A stretch of 64,000 nt of DNA from Solenopsis invicta (taxonomy: Eukaryota; Arthropoda; Insecta; Hymenoptera; Formicidae): assembly GCF_016802725.1 (NCBI RefSeq), contig NC_052679.1, forward strand, positions 14,873,635 through 14,937,634, written 5' to 3'. This document shows positions 21,848 to 34,651 of the stretch, piece by piece. The translations under genes were made by a program, and so were the position numbers. The first letter of the stretch is position 1. Each line of letters opens with the position of its first letter. Under the pieces are notes generated by a model. It saw nothing but the letters and a program-made list of their open reading frames with translations, was not told the DNA's origin and ran no database searches.

Positions 21848-24800
21848 CCCTAGTACCCTTAAAACCGGCAAGCGTCCCTATCTGGCTTCCCTTCTTTAAG
21901 AAAAGTAGCTGGTACGATGGATTCGAGGCCCCAGAGTACAATAAACGAATGGAGCACAAAATGCCGAACGAGCAAAATCTCGCAGGGGCGCGTCAGACCC
22001 AGGTGTACAATAAACGTAACGTGGAACAACCTCTCCTGTAACACAATTTTATTAATTATTTATGAAAAATGTTGCCTCTGATCAAACCAACGTCCCCTTG
22101 AAAGATTTTGGCAAATCGTTGCTTTCCTTTTAAAAATTACTGAACAAGATGATGCTACGATAACAATAATTTAAAAAAAATTGGACAAACTATAAAAAGC
22201 GATATAGTTCTTGTCAAGTAAAAATTGACAGAAAAGTCACATTTATCAATAATGAAATTTGAAAATAAAAGTTTGATTTTTACATATATATTTCATAAAT
22301 TTTTAATAAATCATTAAAAAACAATTGGTATGCTCAAATTTTACCTTTATTATTTTTTTTATTACTAAAAATTTACTCACTTTGACCATCCTAAATAATA
22401 GAACTTTTTTGCAGAAATCCATCTGCACTATTTTTTTCTTAAATACTTGTCTTTAAAATTAAAAAAAAAAGGTTTTTTCTTTTTGTATGAAAAAAAAGTT
22501 ATAAATATTTAAAGAAATCTCGCTTTTCCCTTTATATTTAGAAAAACATATTTAATAAATAATCTGCATCAAAATAACCATGAAATTGTCAACTACAGTA
22601 TTGACAGATGTATCATAAATTTTTTTTTAAATGCTTTAAGTGAAAATAGAGTCCGGCACGACAGACCCATGTCAGGCTGTGGGCGTCAAAAAAATATATG
22701 TATACAGGCGGAGGGCTAGAACTAAATAAGAAATCTAATTTGAAGAAAGGAAAGAAAATCTCTATTAAGGTAGATATTTCCAAGAAGATGTATAAAATAT
22801 GTAAGATGAGATATTTAAAGAAAATTTTACGGAGAAATTATTCGATTTAATCTGAAATCAATAGCGAAAGTCGAACGGGTGTGTAGATAAAGAATTGAGT
22901 ATTTCTACAGCACTCCAATTAATTATCTTTCGATATTAGAAATTAAAATACTGCCCAATTTGGTTTTCTATACATTTTATATAATATCTACATTGCGCGC
23001 TTATATCACATACTTAAAACGTTACCAAAGAACATGCGCAAACCACTCCTCGTCTCAACTTAAAGTAATATCAACTTTTTCCCCATCAAATTTAATACTT
23101 TACAACATAAAGATTTTAAGATTATAGTTTTTTCTATATTACATATTTGTAAATTTTTAAAGAATCTTGTTTTAACTAACATTTTATGTTTGGTTATTTA
23201 TTAATATAAGTAAGACCTACAGCGTTGGTCTTACTTATTCAAAACAAAATAAAGAATTTAAAAAAAATACAAGTTGGAAAGGAAATTGAAGATTTAGTAG
23301 CAAGCTCTGTGAAGTATGAAGAGAAGAAGATTACGTGATAAATAATTCGCAAGTAGCGCCTGATCTATATCCATTCTATGATAAATATAACATACTAGCT
23401 TGGACACATGCTCTCTAGGTTTCGTGCTCAAGAGAGTATTGAAAATATTTCCCTTTATTGCAGTTGCTTCCCCTTCCTTCCTCAAGAGATCTCCGTGCGG
23501 GATAGGAGACTAGATAGAACAAGGCTAGCTGGTCTCGCGGGAGGATGAGCTACGCTGTCAAACCTCCGATCAATTTTTCACTCACGTAATTCCTTCGCTT
23601 TCGCAATTTTCCGATGTGCTACTTGCCATGTTGAACCTGCCAATGTCGAAGAAGACTAGATCAGTTTTGAAATTTCCTATCCCTAAACAGGAATTGCAAA
23701 TGCATCCCCGCTTCTTCTCCTCACGCTGCTGTGCAATAATCGAAGTACTCGCGTAGAGTGGGCAACAGATAATAAGATCAATAAGAGAAAAGATCGCAAC
23801 TGATGTAGAAAGAGGATTGAAATAGTATATAAGGGCCAATCAGATTTTTATATGGAAGATACAAGGTCGTATAACCTTGTATCTTCTTTTTTAAAATGGT
23901 AGTTTGGAGAAAATAAAAGATGGAGAAGAGTGTTTGAATTATTATAGACAATTTCTTAGCACGTAGAAAATTAATAAGATTTAAATTAAATGTACTTTCT
24001 TCTTCGTAATAAATTCTCTAATTTTCTTCATAATGAGTCTCCCTCTTTGCGATGTTCGCCGAGTTAATCCACGGAAGTATATCAGTTTTATGGACACGCC
24101 GTACTTAATTTACTGCGATACGTCGGAAGCATTATCACTCTTCCTGCAGTTAGTAACTACATTTTCTGCACGCCAGCGATCCTTTGTTACTTTTCGCATA
24201 CACTCGTCTCTCTTTTCGTCGTATTAATGCGGATGCCGGTGTCGAGTTGGCTACACGACGTTGCAGGGCATCGCTAATAGACGCTAAAATACAATTTGCT
24301 GATAGGTACGCGAACAGCCTTCGGAGGAGCAGATTTTAGCAGGAGTAGAATATTAATTAACGTCGCGCGATTCCATTAAAATGGCGCACTGTCTAAAGGA
24401 TATATCCATTTATCGTTAATAGCCTATTTAGCACGACACGTGGGATTTATCCGAGTATCATTACTCTTTGTGAAATTATAACCTTGTGAACAAATGTGTT
24501 ATATTCATATAATGATCATGATTTTGCAACAGAGATGTCAAATGTTAATTAATTATGCCGCTACCCGGCACAAAATTTATATATTATAATTATGATGTAC
24601 ATATAATTATAACATATAAAAAAATGTCGCTTTATTTAAAAAATATTTTTGACTCTGTGATCACGTATAATTCATTTTTAGCTTCCTCACAAAGGGAGGT
24701 CCAGGTACATGTCTCACGGATTTTGGAAAGTTCGATATTAACCCTTCGCGTTATGCGACACGCTCAGCGTCTCATTCTTTTCCGCTCAGTTTTTAATTGT

Positions 24801-27800
24801 TTTCATCAATTTCTTAACGTTAAGTACTAATTTTTTTTGTTTATTTTTTTAGAATTCCTAGAATAAGTGTTAAAAAAATAGACAAGCATAAATTTCTATT
24901 TGTGCAATTATATCTAAACAAGTAGTGTCAAAATTTGTACTTTTTATGAACAATTAACATACCTTTTATACTAAATTATTATCAATATCAAAACAGCAAT
25001 TAAACAATCATTTAGGCATCCTAAAGTATATTTCAAAAAATCGATATTTTCTACTGTAAATTTAAATAAATAATTTGAATATCTCTTATAAATAATGTTC
25101 TAGAGGTTTTTTCGTGTCACTGAATCCCAATCTGAAGCCAGAATTTCCAAATTTTAAAATTCAAAATAACGGAATCGGTATAGTGGACCAACAACAAAGA
25201 AATAGTCTTATTATCTTTAATAGAATTATTATTTAATGAAATAGTTACAAAAGAATAACATCGCATTTATTCTTGTAATTATTGATTCTTATCTGATTCT
25301 ATTTTCTATACTGATTTTCATAAAAATTAAAAATTGTTTAAGTATTAATTACCGCCACACATTAAATAGACCATTTGTAATTAAAAAATTTTAATTTCTG
25401 ATTTTTAATCAGCGACTCAAAAATCCTTGGACATAAAATTTCAAAAAAGTCGGTCTGATACAAAAATTCATGACACAAAAAATTAATATACAGAGTTTAG
25501 TGTCGTAAAAGTAATATGTAACATTTACCTGCACCAATGCGCAAGTGTCGAAAGACCGGGTTTACAAAATTTTTAAATGTGAAATGACTGCACGTTAATA
25601 GATGTTACGACGAATGACCAAAGCTTTACAAAATCTGTAGTGCCTGAGTATCTAACTCTCTCAAACTCGCAGCTTTCATTAAACTGCATTTAAGAAATAA
25701 TTTAATGTGTGTTGATACTTTTTAATAATTTATTTTATTTTTACTTCTTAAATAAATAAATATTCAAAAAAATGTTTGTTTTACGGAACGATAAAACAAA
25801 TTAAGAACATAAGAAGAGATAAATGTTGAGGAAAAAGAGATCTCAAACAGAAAAGAAGAAAAAAAAAACTTTGTAACTCCACCCCTTTAACCCACTGGCA
25901 TCTAAATATTACGTATTACTCTTATATCAAATTCTATATCTTAATATCGAATTTGTCCAAATCCGTAAGATACATGCCCGAATCTCTCCTTATTAGACGC
26001 TTTTGCATCAGTTTCTATATGCATTCGAGATGCATGTATTTCAAATGTGTATACATATATCGCAATAATCGATATCTTGATGTTATTAAAGTAGTGCCAG
26101 CTGCTAAAGGTAGCAATGTCGATATTTGAAGTTCTTTAGAGAACTTCTGCACGCGCAGAAACTTTTATATGTTGCAATTAAGAGAGTCATTATTGGACGC
26201 GAAAAAGGGTCTGATCCTCGAGAGACGTACCGAGAGTTTTTGCGAATTCTGGCACGAAAGGGTTACTTCTCATTCGTCCAATTTCACCGGCAAACCTGTG
26301 CGTATACGAAGCAATGAAATAAAATACCTCGGGGAATATAAGAGGGATAAAGAGAATTCTGCAACATGGCGGATGTAAGAGGTAAGGCGACTCGCTGCTC
26401 ATTTTAGTTCCTGCCGGAAGATCAACTTCTGGACTATCGCAATATCAACTCTCGCCGAACCCCGTGGTTCCTCGAATCGTTGATTGATTACGAAATTAGG
26501 ATTGATCACGCGAAGAAAAAAACATGTGGCCATAATAAATCACAAGGCCGGATGAATCGTGTAGACATAATCTTCTTCCATCTCTACTCTCTCTCTCTTT
26601 CTCTCTCAATTTCTCTCTTTTCTCTCGCATGCTATAGCCCTTAATGTGCAAAAACGGGGAAATAGCTTGAAAGCGGCCAGTAGGATGACAGTTCAGAACG
26701 CGCGATCCAGGAATTCAGCCGAGACATTTCTCTCAAAAAGGGAAAAAAATGTAGGACGGAGGCGACAGTGGAACACGTTTAGAAATAAATTATATATTTA
26801 ACGTAAGCCTTTGTTATATGGAATATCGTGCGCACAAGGAACATATTAAAAAATATTTAAATTTTAATATCTTCCTACAGTGCCTATAAATACGGCCCGG
26901 TCAATCGATAAGCCGATAGGTTTGAAAAATCTCCGATAAATAAGCTCGGAAATTGCAAGAAGTACTTTCCATTTAACACCATAATTGTTAATTATATTAA
27001 CAATTCTCCCTTTTGATGCAGTTTCCAAACAGTTGCGCAAAATAACGAGTCGCCCTTTTAAAAGAATAATCGCGGTTTGTTCATGCGGTACGTAGCTTAG
27101 AAAAACCACATCCTTTTAAAATAAACGTTTCAGCAAAACTAGATTTTTCCATAAATTCTGGCCCTTTGTGGAGTTACGTAACCAAGCGTTACGTGCAAAA
27201 CAAAAATTAAACGCATGCCCATTCTTATGGAATACAAAGAAGTCCTTTCTACGTTTCGCGTTTCGCCTTTCTGCCATTTTTCCATTCTTCGGGCGCGACT
27301 ATCCGTTACCTTTCCCTCGAAGATACAAGGGCAAATAAGCGTGTACGTGTCTTTATAGAATGTTCCATCTCACCACAGTGCATGTCAAGAGTACGCAATC
27401 AGTTCATACGCAGATTAACCCGAATGTGTAATTTAGCAGTCTGTGAGTGAACCGCGACTGCGAGATTTACTTGCCTTTGCATGCACTCATCAACATACAC
27501 TCCTACACGCGTGTATTACTGTAATACTGAACAATGCACCTGCGATTTCCCCTCGCAGTGCATTTCACATCCCGTCAGCGGCGAAATATAAAGCACGGTA
27601 ATTTTTACAAAAGTCCGCGGCGCGGCGTGCAGCGGCATGCGCACACACACACGCGCGATGAGGCTTCTCTTATCGATGCAAATTACACAAGCAGTCGCCT
27701 GCCTTAAATCGTTTTGTGAACGATATTTTGCGACTCCAGCGTTTCAACATATTAGGGAAAATATGCATTTCAGATCGATCGATCGAAGAGTACATGCCTG

Positions 27801-27924
27801 CGAGAAATGAGCAAGCGTTTTAAGTACAAGTAAGCTCTGCGCATACAACGAGAGTATCAAGGTCTCAATTGAGTGGATCTTGTATGCACAAGGAAGCTAA
27901 AAAGCCAGCCTCCGTACCGGCATT

Positions 27925-27996
<72 letters not shown>

Positions 27997-28974
27997 CTCT
28001 CTCTTTCTTTCTCTCTCGGTACAAAAATGCGAAATTTTTCGATGTTTACCGAAACGGTTTCGCTATTGATCGCGTCTGGTCGCAGCAGTTATTCGGTTAG
28101 TGAATAAAGTTTCGCCGACGAGGGATTCTGAGATGAGCAGAATCCTCGCGGGAGCGAATTTTCATCGAGGACTTTGCGGTGCGTTCTTACCGGCGCACAA
28201 AGCCGTTATGTTTACGTATATCTGCACGATGCCTCTTTCACCCAGCCGCAGCTTCGAGTAGTTGCATGTTGGTAACGTAAGCAGTCAGCTATAATATAAT
28301 TCAGCGCAGGATAAGGAAGAGACGTCACAGGAAACCATCACAGCATCAAAAGTTTGTCGATGATCTTGTAATTTTTCACGACGGCATTCAAACATTCATA
28401 CACTATCCTCTTTTAAGTGATTTTAGAAATATCTAAAGCTTTCTTGAAAGATCATGAGACAAAAATAATAGACGTTCTTCGTCAATTGAAAGTATCTTTG
28501 CAAATATGCAAGATATATGATCATCTTACTCTGATATTGGATTTTAGAAGTTTTCCATTTCGTACATCGATGAAAGGTAAAACAATTTGAAAAATCGAAA
28601 ACGTTTTCTTTTGACAATATAAGCTTTTGAAAATATAAACGAGAAAGTGATATGAGCCAGTGGCCATAATATCTATTATCTCCATTATTATATAAGGGAC
28701 TAATTTTACTCGTGGAATCATTTGTTCAGTAATCTGCCGTTATGCAGTGCTAATATGCCTATATATACAGAGCTTTATATTATAAAGATAGCGCAATCCT
28801 TTTATCTGAACGATGCCGATTCCTACTGACTGGTCTTCCCCTTTCAATCGCCATTATAAACCTAAAATTGGTCTCTCGTTCAATGCGTTCAGTGTAATTC
28901 TGATTTACACACTTATCAATTTTAGAAAAGATACCAACATTAAGTCCAAAATGGCGGTTATTCGCGCTACTCTT
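21848..28974. other. No recognisable gene
   Basis: AT-rich with short GC-richer islands near 24.0-24.4, 26.1-26.8 and 27.2-28.3 kb. A perfect 13-bp stem hairpin occurs at 23855-23885. ATGGCGGATGTAAGAG followed by GTAAGG near 26366 resembles a first exon with donor but has no support. CT tracts are frequent. Confidence 0.45.
27928..27993. repeat. (CT)33 microsatellite
   Basis: 66 bp of uninterrupted CT followed by a degenerate CTTT continuation. It produces spurious Ser-Leu ORFs. Confidence 0.95.
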
Positions 28975-29850
28975 ATAATATAGAGCTCTAAATACACTAG
29001 TCGACATTTGTTACAAGGCATTTTCACTTTCAAGTATTATATTTCAAATGTTTTTCAAGATACATTTTAATTACACATATTTCCTTATTCTTTTTAAATT
29101 TGAGCATGTTCCCATATGTTCCTAATGCTTCGGCAACATTGCAGAAATATTTTGCAATGTTTTTGCAATGCTGTGCTATATTGGTTATTACACGAATGTA
29201 TGCACACTCGAGTGCTTCTTTTGCTATTTAACTTTTTATTTGGCTATATACATTTCGAGATGTGTAAAATTAAACAAAGCATAGCATTTTGTTAATAGGT
29301 CGTTTATTTTCATGTCGAAATATTTCTTCGATAAATCGATTGTCACTCTACAAAGAGGCGTTCAGAAACATTAAAGATATCATTCTATCCTTATTGTTCA
29401 ATATTAAACAAAGGTAACATAATATCTCTAATGTTTCTGAGCACAAAAAATTCTAAACCGAAAAAATTTTAAACAATAGATAATTAAAAAGATATAATTT
29501 TGTAACAAAATACTGTATCTTTTTCAAACAATATCAATTTTTATTTTAAATTTATTTTAAAATCATTTTTGTAGTGACTCGTATTACCATCCCTGTCCCT
29601 CTTCGACCTACCATGCTATGTCGTTATATTTTTTATAAATAATATTCAATGTAATAAATATTTCATAACTTTGAGTTTAGAATCTATTAAACAACACTTT
29701 GATGAATATAATCATTGAGTTTCAATATAAAATCATGATTATTAACAAAGTTAGAGCATAAAATGTAAATTGTCGCCATAATCTCACCTTCTTCTCCGTA
29801 TTATATTTTTGCATAAAAATCCCTCCTTCTATTTCCTCGAATAGAAGTGA
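28975..29850 (+). repeat. Dispersed non-coding repeat, plus-strand copy without the palindrome
   Basis: Carries all the blocks of the 9400-10450 repeat in the same order and preserves the empty insertion site (ACGAATGTATGCACACTCGA). It has a self-complementary sub-block (CATTAAAGATATCA / ATATCTCTAATG) at about 29365-29445. It has no ORF of note. Confidence 0.6.
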
Positions 29851-31267
29851 ATAATCCTCCCCGCACAATCAGCTCAAATAGGCTTTATCGGATAACGGCT
29901 TTGTCGGATGTATTAGTGAATATTTATTTAAGTGAACTCCCCTGCCAATAGATGACAGCACCTTATGAAGTGCAAACCGCAGGGGCAAGAATTCCAGTAT
30001 ATTATTTTTCATGTGCCGGCTTCGCCGTAAAACAAATGTTCGATGAAGATTCATTGGAATTCGATCAAAATACAATAAGATGAATCTCATCCGTATCATC
30101 AAGACACGAGAAAAAAATTTTGCGCGTCGTAAAAGCAAATCTGCCAACGACGTTCCAAATTTTTCGGTGAGATTAAAACGTATTAACTTTTGTAGTATTC
30201 GTAAATTTTCAATTTATTATCATTTGTAATAATTATTGTTATTTGTATTTGTATTAATATTAGTATTGTAATAACAATTATTATTATTGACAATAATAGT
30301 AAATTGGACATAGTGTATTGTTTGTTACAATGTTCCTGCAAATACAAAATGTACAATATGTCGTTGTCAACTAAATACAGACACTGCAGTATTTTCTCAT
30401 CAGCACCAGAAGTCACGTAGACCGGCCCCTCGCCGAGTGACTTATATAAAAAATACAATGCATAACTTTCTTTTTCAAAGCCTGAAATGATCTTTCTAGA
30501 CGTGATTCAGTTTCACAGTTTTGTATAGTTGAAAAAAAGATAAAATCGTTACAAAGAGTTCTTTGGAGCTTTATTTCGCTGTGTTACTTCCGTGTTATAA
30601 CGTTACGAGAGTAATAATGTTATGCCTGTATTGAAATCGACGTACATTTAACATTCTCTCAATCGCTATTCAAAGTTGAAAGCTTAATGTAACAACGTAA
30701 CTCGCAATGTATAGCTTATTGCCTAAGCTAAACTTTTATTTTCAAAGTCGTTTATAATCTATATGTAATTAGTAAATTCTTTAATCCATTTAGTGCCGTC
30801 GAAAGCCGTGTGCAATGTGCACGTACCGTTGAGGCTCTCTTTTGAACCCGTACGTTTTACGAAGAAATTAAATTTACGTCCAAATATACGTGCGAAATCC
30901 GAATAAATACCAGCGTGAATTGGTAAGCCTTCGCAGTTTCGAATACGGAACAACTTTGATTTTCGAATGTACTCAAAAGTTATAGCCACTTTAACGAAGC
31001 GCAGTATGTAAATCTGAGAATTTTAGTTACTCTCGGAAGGGGAGGAGGAGAATCTCGAAGAGCGTAAGGGGAATAAAAATTTTGTAGGAAGCGAACCCGT
31101 CTCGCGAGGTATTCGAAACTTTTGCATAACTTTGATCGAAGGCAAATCCAACTTTTAGACGCGTGCCGGAAATTTGCGCAAATTTGGCAGGCAAATTGGA
31201 GAATCACGTTCTACGCTAGTAGTAGAGGCCGACGTAAAGGTAGACGCGCGATAGGTCGCCCACTCAC
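29851..31267. other. No recognisable gene
   Basis: Mixed composition. Minus-strand ORFs of 75-92 codons (29869-30147, 30759-31207) have no recognisable motif or splice context. Confidence 0.4.
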
Positions 31268-31400
31268 CTCGCTGCGCCGCAGGTAGATCCGCAGCCGGTC
31301 GAAGCGGACGAACGGGGGTCGCAGCACGACGATTATATGGGTCGGAGTAACCGAAAGCACGAGGGTACTACGGCAAGACTCCCGTTGACGTAGACCGATG
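31268..31400 (-). other. Exon candidate ending at a consensus splice donor
   Basis: The GC-rich minus-strand segment ends GAG|GTGAGT at 31267/31268, a strong donor. The last open frame before it reads VVLRPPFVRFDRLRIYLRR, which looks coding, but no in-frame ATG or convincing acceptor is visible and a TAA lies about 45 codons upstream. It may be a first exon with mostly untranslated sequence, driven from the CpG- and repeat-rich 31.4-32.2 kb region. Confidence 0.3.
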
Positions 31401-32280
31401 CACGGTTACTACGCGCGCCTCCCCGGTCACCAGCTTGGCTCTCCGTCCGCCAAGCGGGAAAAAAGGAAAAAGTGGAGAAAGAAAGAGAGAGAGATATGAG
31501 GCGGGTGAATAGAGAGACAGAGAAAGAGAGACAGAGATAGCGTGTGCGATGCGGTGTGAGAGATCGAAGTCTCGTGGCAAACGTTCGTGGACTGAGTGAA
31601 CCCCGAGTTCGGACTGAGCGGCGCTTAGGCGACGTTGGCGCCGCCTAACGGAGGGCGCGGGAATCACCATCGATCCACCGAAGGTGGTATGGGAAGTGCC
31701 CGTTAAGAGAGGGGTGCGGAGTGGAGATTGGTCGCCTCATCGGCGGAGGGACAAGGATGAACGGAGATAGAGGCGAGGTTGCGGTAAGACATACCACCAC
31801 CACCACCATTGCCACCACCACCACCATCACCACCACCACCACCATCACCACCACCACCACCACCACCACCATACCGCCACCGTCGCCGCCGCCGCCACCA
31901 CCACCGTCGCCGCCACGATCGTCGTGGTGGCAAGGCAAGGATTAGGGATGGAAGAGAGAGCCGATGATGCAAACAGGGAAGAAGGCAAAACGCAGAGCGT
32001 AAACGCGTTGCTTTTACTCCCCCTAAAATCCCAATCATTTTTGGCCTCCATCCCTCTTTCTCTTTCCCATTATCTCTCGAATATACGCCCTCTGCACGCT
32101 TCTCTCTCTCTCTCTCTCTCTCTCTTTTCTTCTCTCTTGCCACTCTCTTTCACCTGCTTTCTCCCCTCACCGTCGCTCACCCGACGTTCAATCTCCCTTT
32201 CCGCCCACCGCCACGCCTCTCTTCTCATCTTCGCATCCCTCAGTCTTCTTCTTTGTCTCTCTTCCTCGCAGTGTATGTAA
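31400..32280. promoter_or_regulatory. CpG-rich, low-complexity promoter-like island
   Basis: The island combines GC-rich sequence, a (CCA)n tract (about 31792-31900) and CT tracts (about 32101-32124). Long ORFs on both strands here are low-complexity (poly Thr/Val, Ser-Leu) and are not genes. It sits upstream, on the minus strand, of the donor-bearing segment at 31268, so it may be a promoter. No core element is identified. Confidence 0.3.
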
Positions 32281-32566
32281 CATGTAACATGCGTCCAAAG
32301 TTATAAATACATGTCCTTATGCATAATTTAAATAAGCAAGACCATCTCGAGGATTTTAGATTAATGCGATATCATTGGTCCAAAATAGCAGCAATCGTTT
32401 TAACTTCTTTATTTTTATCGCGCAAACGTGGGTTCTATCTCGTCTACTAATCCCGAAACATCCCTCTAGATCAAAGCATGTTATCTGTCGACTAGGGCCA
32501 GATTGTATTGGATTTTAAACGCGCTTGTACGCCGACAGATAACTGGACGGATATCAAGCGCACGTT

Positions 32567-32803
32567 GCTTACCGCGAATGCAGCAGATGCAAAACAAAGA
32601 AGGTTGAAACCCTTCCAGTGTGACCGGAAATTGTATAATTTCCTCGCATTCTGTACATCTATAATAGTTGCTTTGCCATGAACACCAATGCTGACAGCAT
32701 GCACGGAACGTCTCCGGACTGATCTCTCGTGAAGAAATAAGTCCAATACAGAGTGAGACGTTTTCGATTAAACAAAACGACTTCGGAAATTGAAAAACTA
32801 CGC
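32567..32803 (-). other. Unassigned Cys-rich exon candidate
   Basis: On the minus strand a good acceptor (pyrimidine tract ending CTCTTAG) is followed by about 78 open codons and then GTAAGC, a plausible donor. The frame is rich in Cys (CCQHWCSW, RCTECEEI, FCICCIR). GC content exceeds that of the flanks. I know no family with this pattern and found no connecting exons, so it may be chance. Confidence 0.2.
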
Positions 32804-33973
32804 TAAGAGAAAAGATTACTTGATTCAAATCAATATTTATTAGTACTATTCAAATAATTATTGTATATTAAACCGGTAATATATACTTCAAACAAATAGT
32901 ATTTGTTACAAACAAGTAATATTTACTTGTTTGATGTAAATAAATTATTTGAATAGAACTAATAACATATTCATTACGGTTAAGCAATCTTTTCTATCGA
33001 GTATAATATTTGTGCGTGTGCTTTCTAAATTAAATGGCTTCTAAGAATTTTATGCCATTAACAAATCATGAACCGCTGTCAATGGACACGTAAAGATATA
33101 CATTATTCTAATAGAAATATAAATGTAATCTCTATATTTTTATAAAAAATTTCGATAATTTAAAATTACTTTAATATTTTTTATACAATTATTTTTTATT
33201 TATCTTTATCAATTTACTATTTGACAACGAATCACACAAGACTAAGTTTGAAGAAATTATAGTTAAAAATATTGTAATTAAGCTTTCGATTTTTTAAGTC
33301 ATTTTTCTTGAAAATAAAGTTTTATACGAAAAAATTTAGTCTCTACATTTTCGGCTTATTTTTTTTTTATAAAAAATCATCTTTCTCGTTCCGCAAAAGT
33401 TCAAAGTTCAAAAACAGCCTGTATATAATATAACTATAAAATGTTCGAACATTTTTCATAAAAAAAATAACAAAGAAAAAAAAAATTTGTGTAATATTCC
33501 ATAATTACCACGATCTTCATGTGTACGTTCTACGTTTCACGAAAAAGTGAACGATGAAATGCTTAGAAATAGAAAAGACACCCTAGAATTCTCTCCCTTC
33601 GAAAATCTCTTCAATTCATTGGTTATATCGGCACGAATGGCCTCAATAGCCTCAAAACCCTTCTCTTTCGAGCATAATCTGATTTTGAGAAAGAGGAAGT
33701 AATCGACCAACGTCAAATCCAGTCAATGAACTGGATGTTGCTATATTGAGATTTGTTTCTATGCTGAAGAGCTTGAAACAAGTCTTTTGTGCGATAAAAC
33801 GCGGGAATAAACCTCTTTCTTTTCTTTACTTATATTTTTCTTTAGAATTTATATCAAACGATTTCTTTATCAATGTTTTATATTTTTTACGATTATTGGA
33901 GTCATAATTTGTCAATTTTACACGACGTATGTATTGGTCCTTTTTTATTCTGTGCAGCTGATAAAATAGCATC

Positions 33974-34651
33974 CATTTAAAGGAATATTCTAGTCTAGAA
34001 AGCAAAAAAGTTTGTCTATTTTTGGGAATTTTTTTTTTTAATTACTGCACACATTTTCTACGCTTCTATCACATCTACTTGCACAAATTTAATAAATATT
34101 TATAAATTTTTGTATGTTTATTAGTTTTTATATAAATTTAGAAACAAGCACATTTTTCAACATAGCTGGCGTGATCTCTTAGAAATTACTAAAGCTATCG
34201 GTTTCAATTTAATAGCGTATAATGTAAAATATGTGTTTATTTATTGCTCAAACTAGGATTATTATGAAATCTATAAAATTATTTTTTCGTGCATATTAAA
34301 TTCAATCAATTTTATTAAAAATAATCAATACTTGCTTTTAAAGCCGCACTATTTTAATAATTTGTAATATTCATTAATCCTTCGAGCGATAAACGAGCAT
34401 GTATATTTTACATATACGCAAAAGTTGAAGTCGATAGCTTCCATAGTTTTTGAGAAAACAGCCCACTCGCAAACTATTTGTTTTTAAATTTACGTAATGT
34501 AAAAACTAATAAACATTTATCGTGCCAAAATTTGTAGATATTTACTAACGTACAAGTAAATATGAAAGGCAAAAAAATGTATGCAGTTTAAAAAAAAAAT
34601 ACTAAAAATGAGCTACTTTTTCGAGCTCTAAACTAGAATACCCCTTTAATG
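33974..34651. mobile_element. 678-bp long-TIR element, copy 1
   Basis: CATTTAAAGGAATATTCTAG at the left and CATTAAAGGGGTATTCTAG (inverted) at the right start arms of about 170 bp. The arms share ATTACTGCAC-like, AAATTTGTAGATATTTA-like and GTTTATTAGTTTTTA blocks. There is no transposase ORF. A related copy lies in the last receptor intron. Confidence 0.7.

Noticed and set aside
26366..26382. ATGGCGGATGTAAGAG followed by GTAAGG as a first coding exon
   Set aside because: Only six codons, no downstream partner, no clear promoter. Such matches are expected by chance.
27869..28100. Two plus-strand ORFs with Ser-Leu runs
   Set aside because: Pure (CT)33 translation.
31645..32280. Overlapping ORFs of 74-146 codons rich in Gly, Val, Thr or Ser-Leu
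   Set aside because: They arise from (CCA)n and CT tracts, appear on both strands and lack splice or start context.
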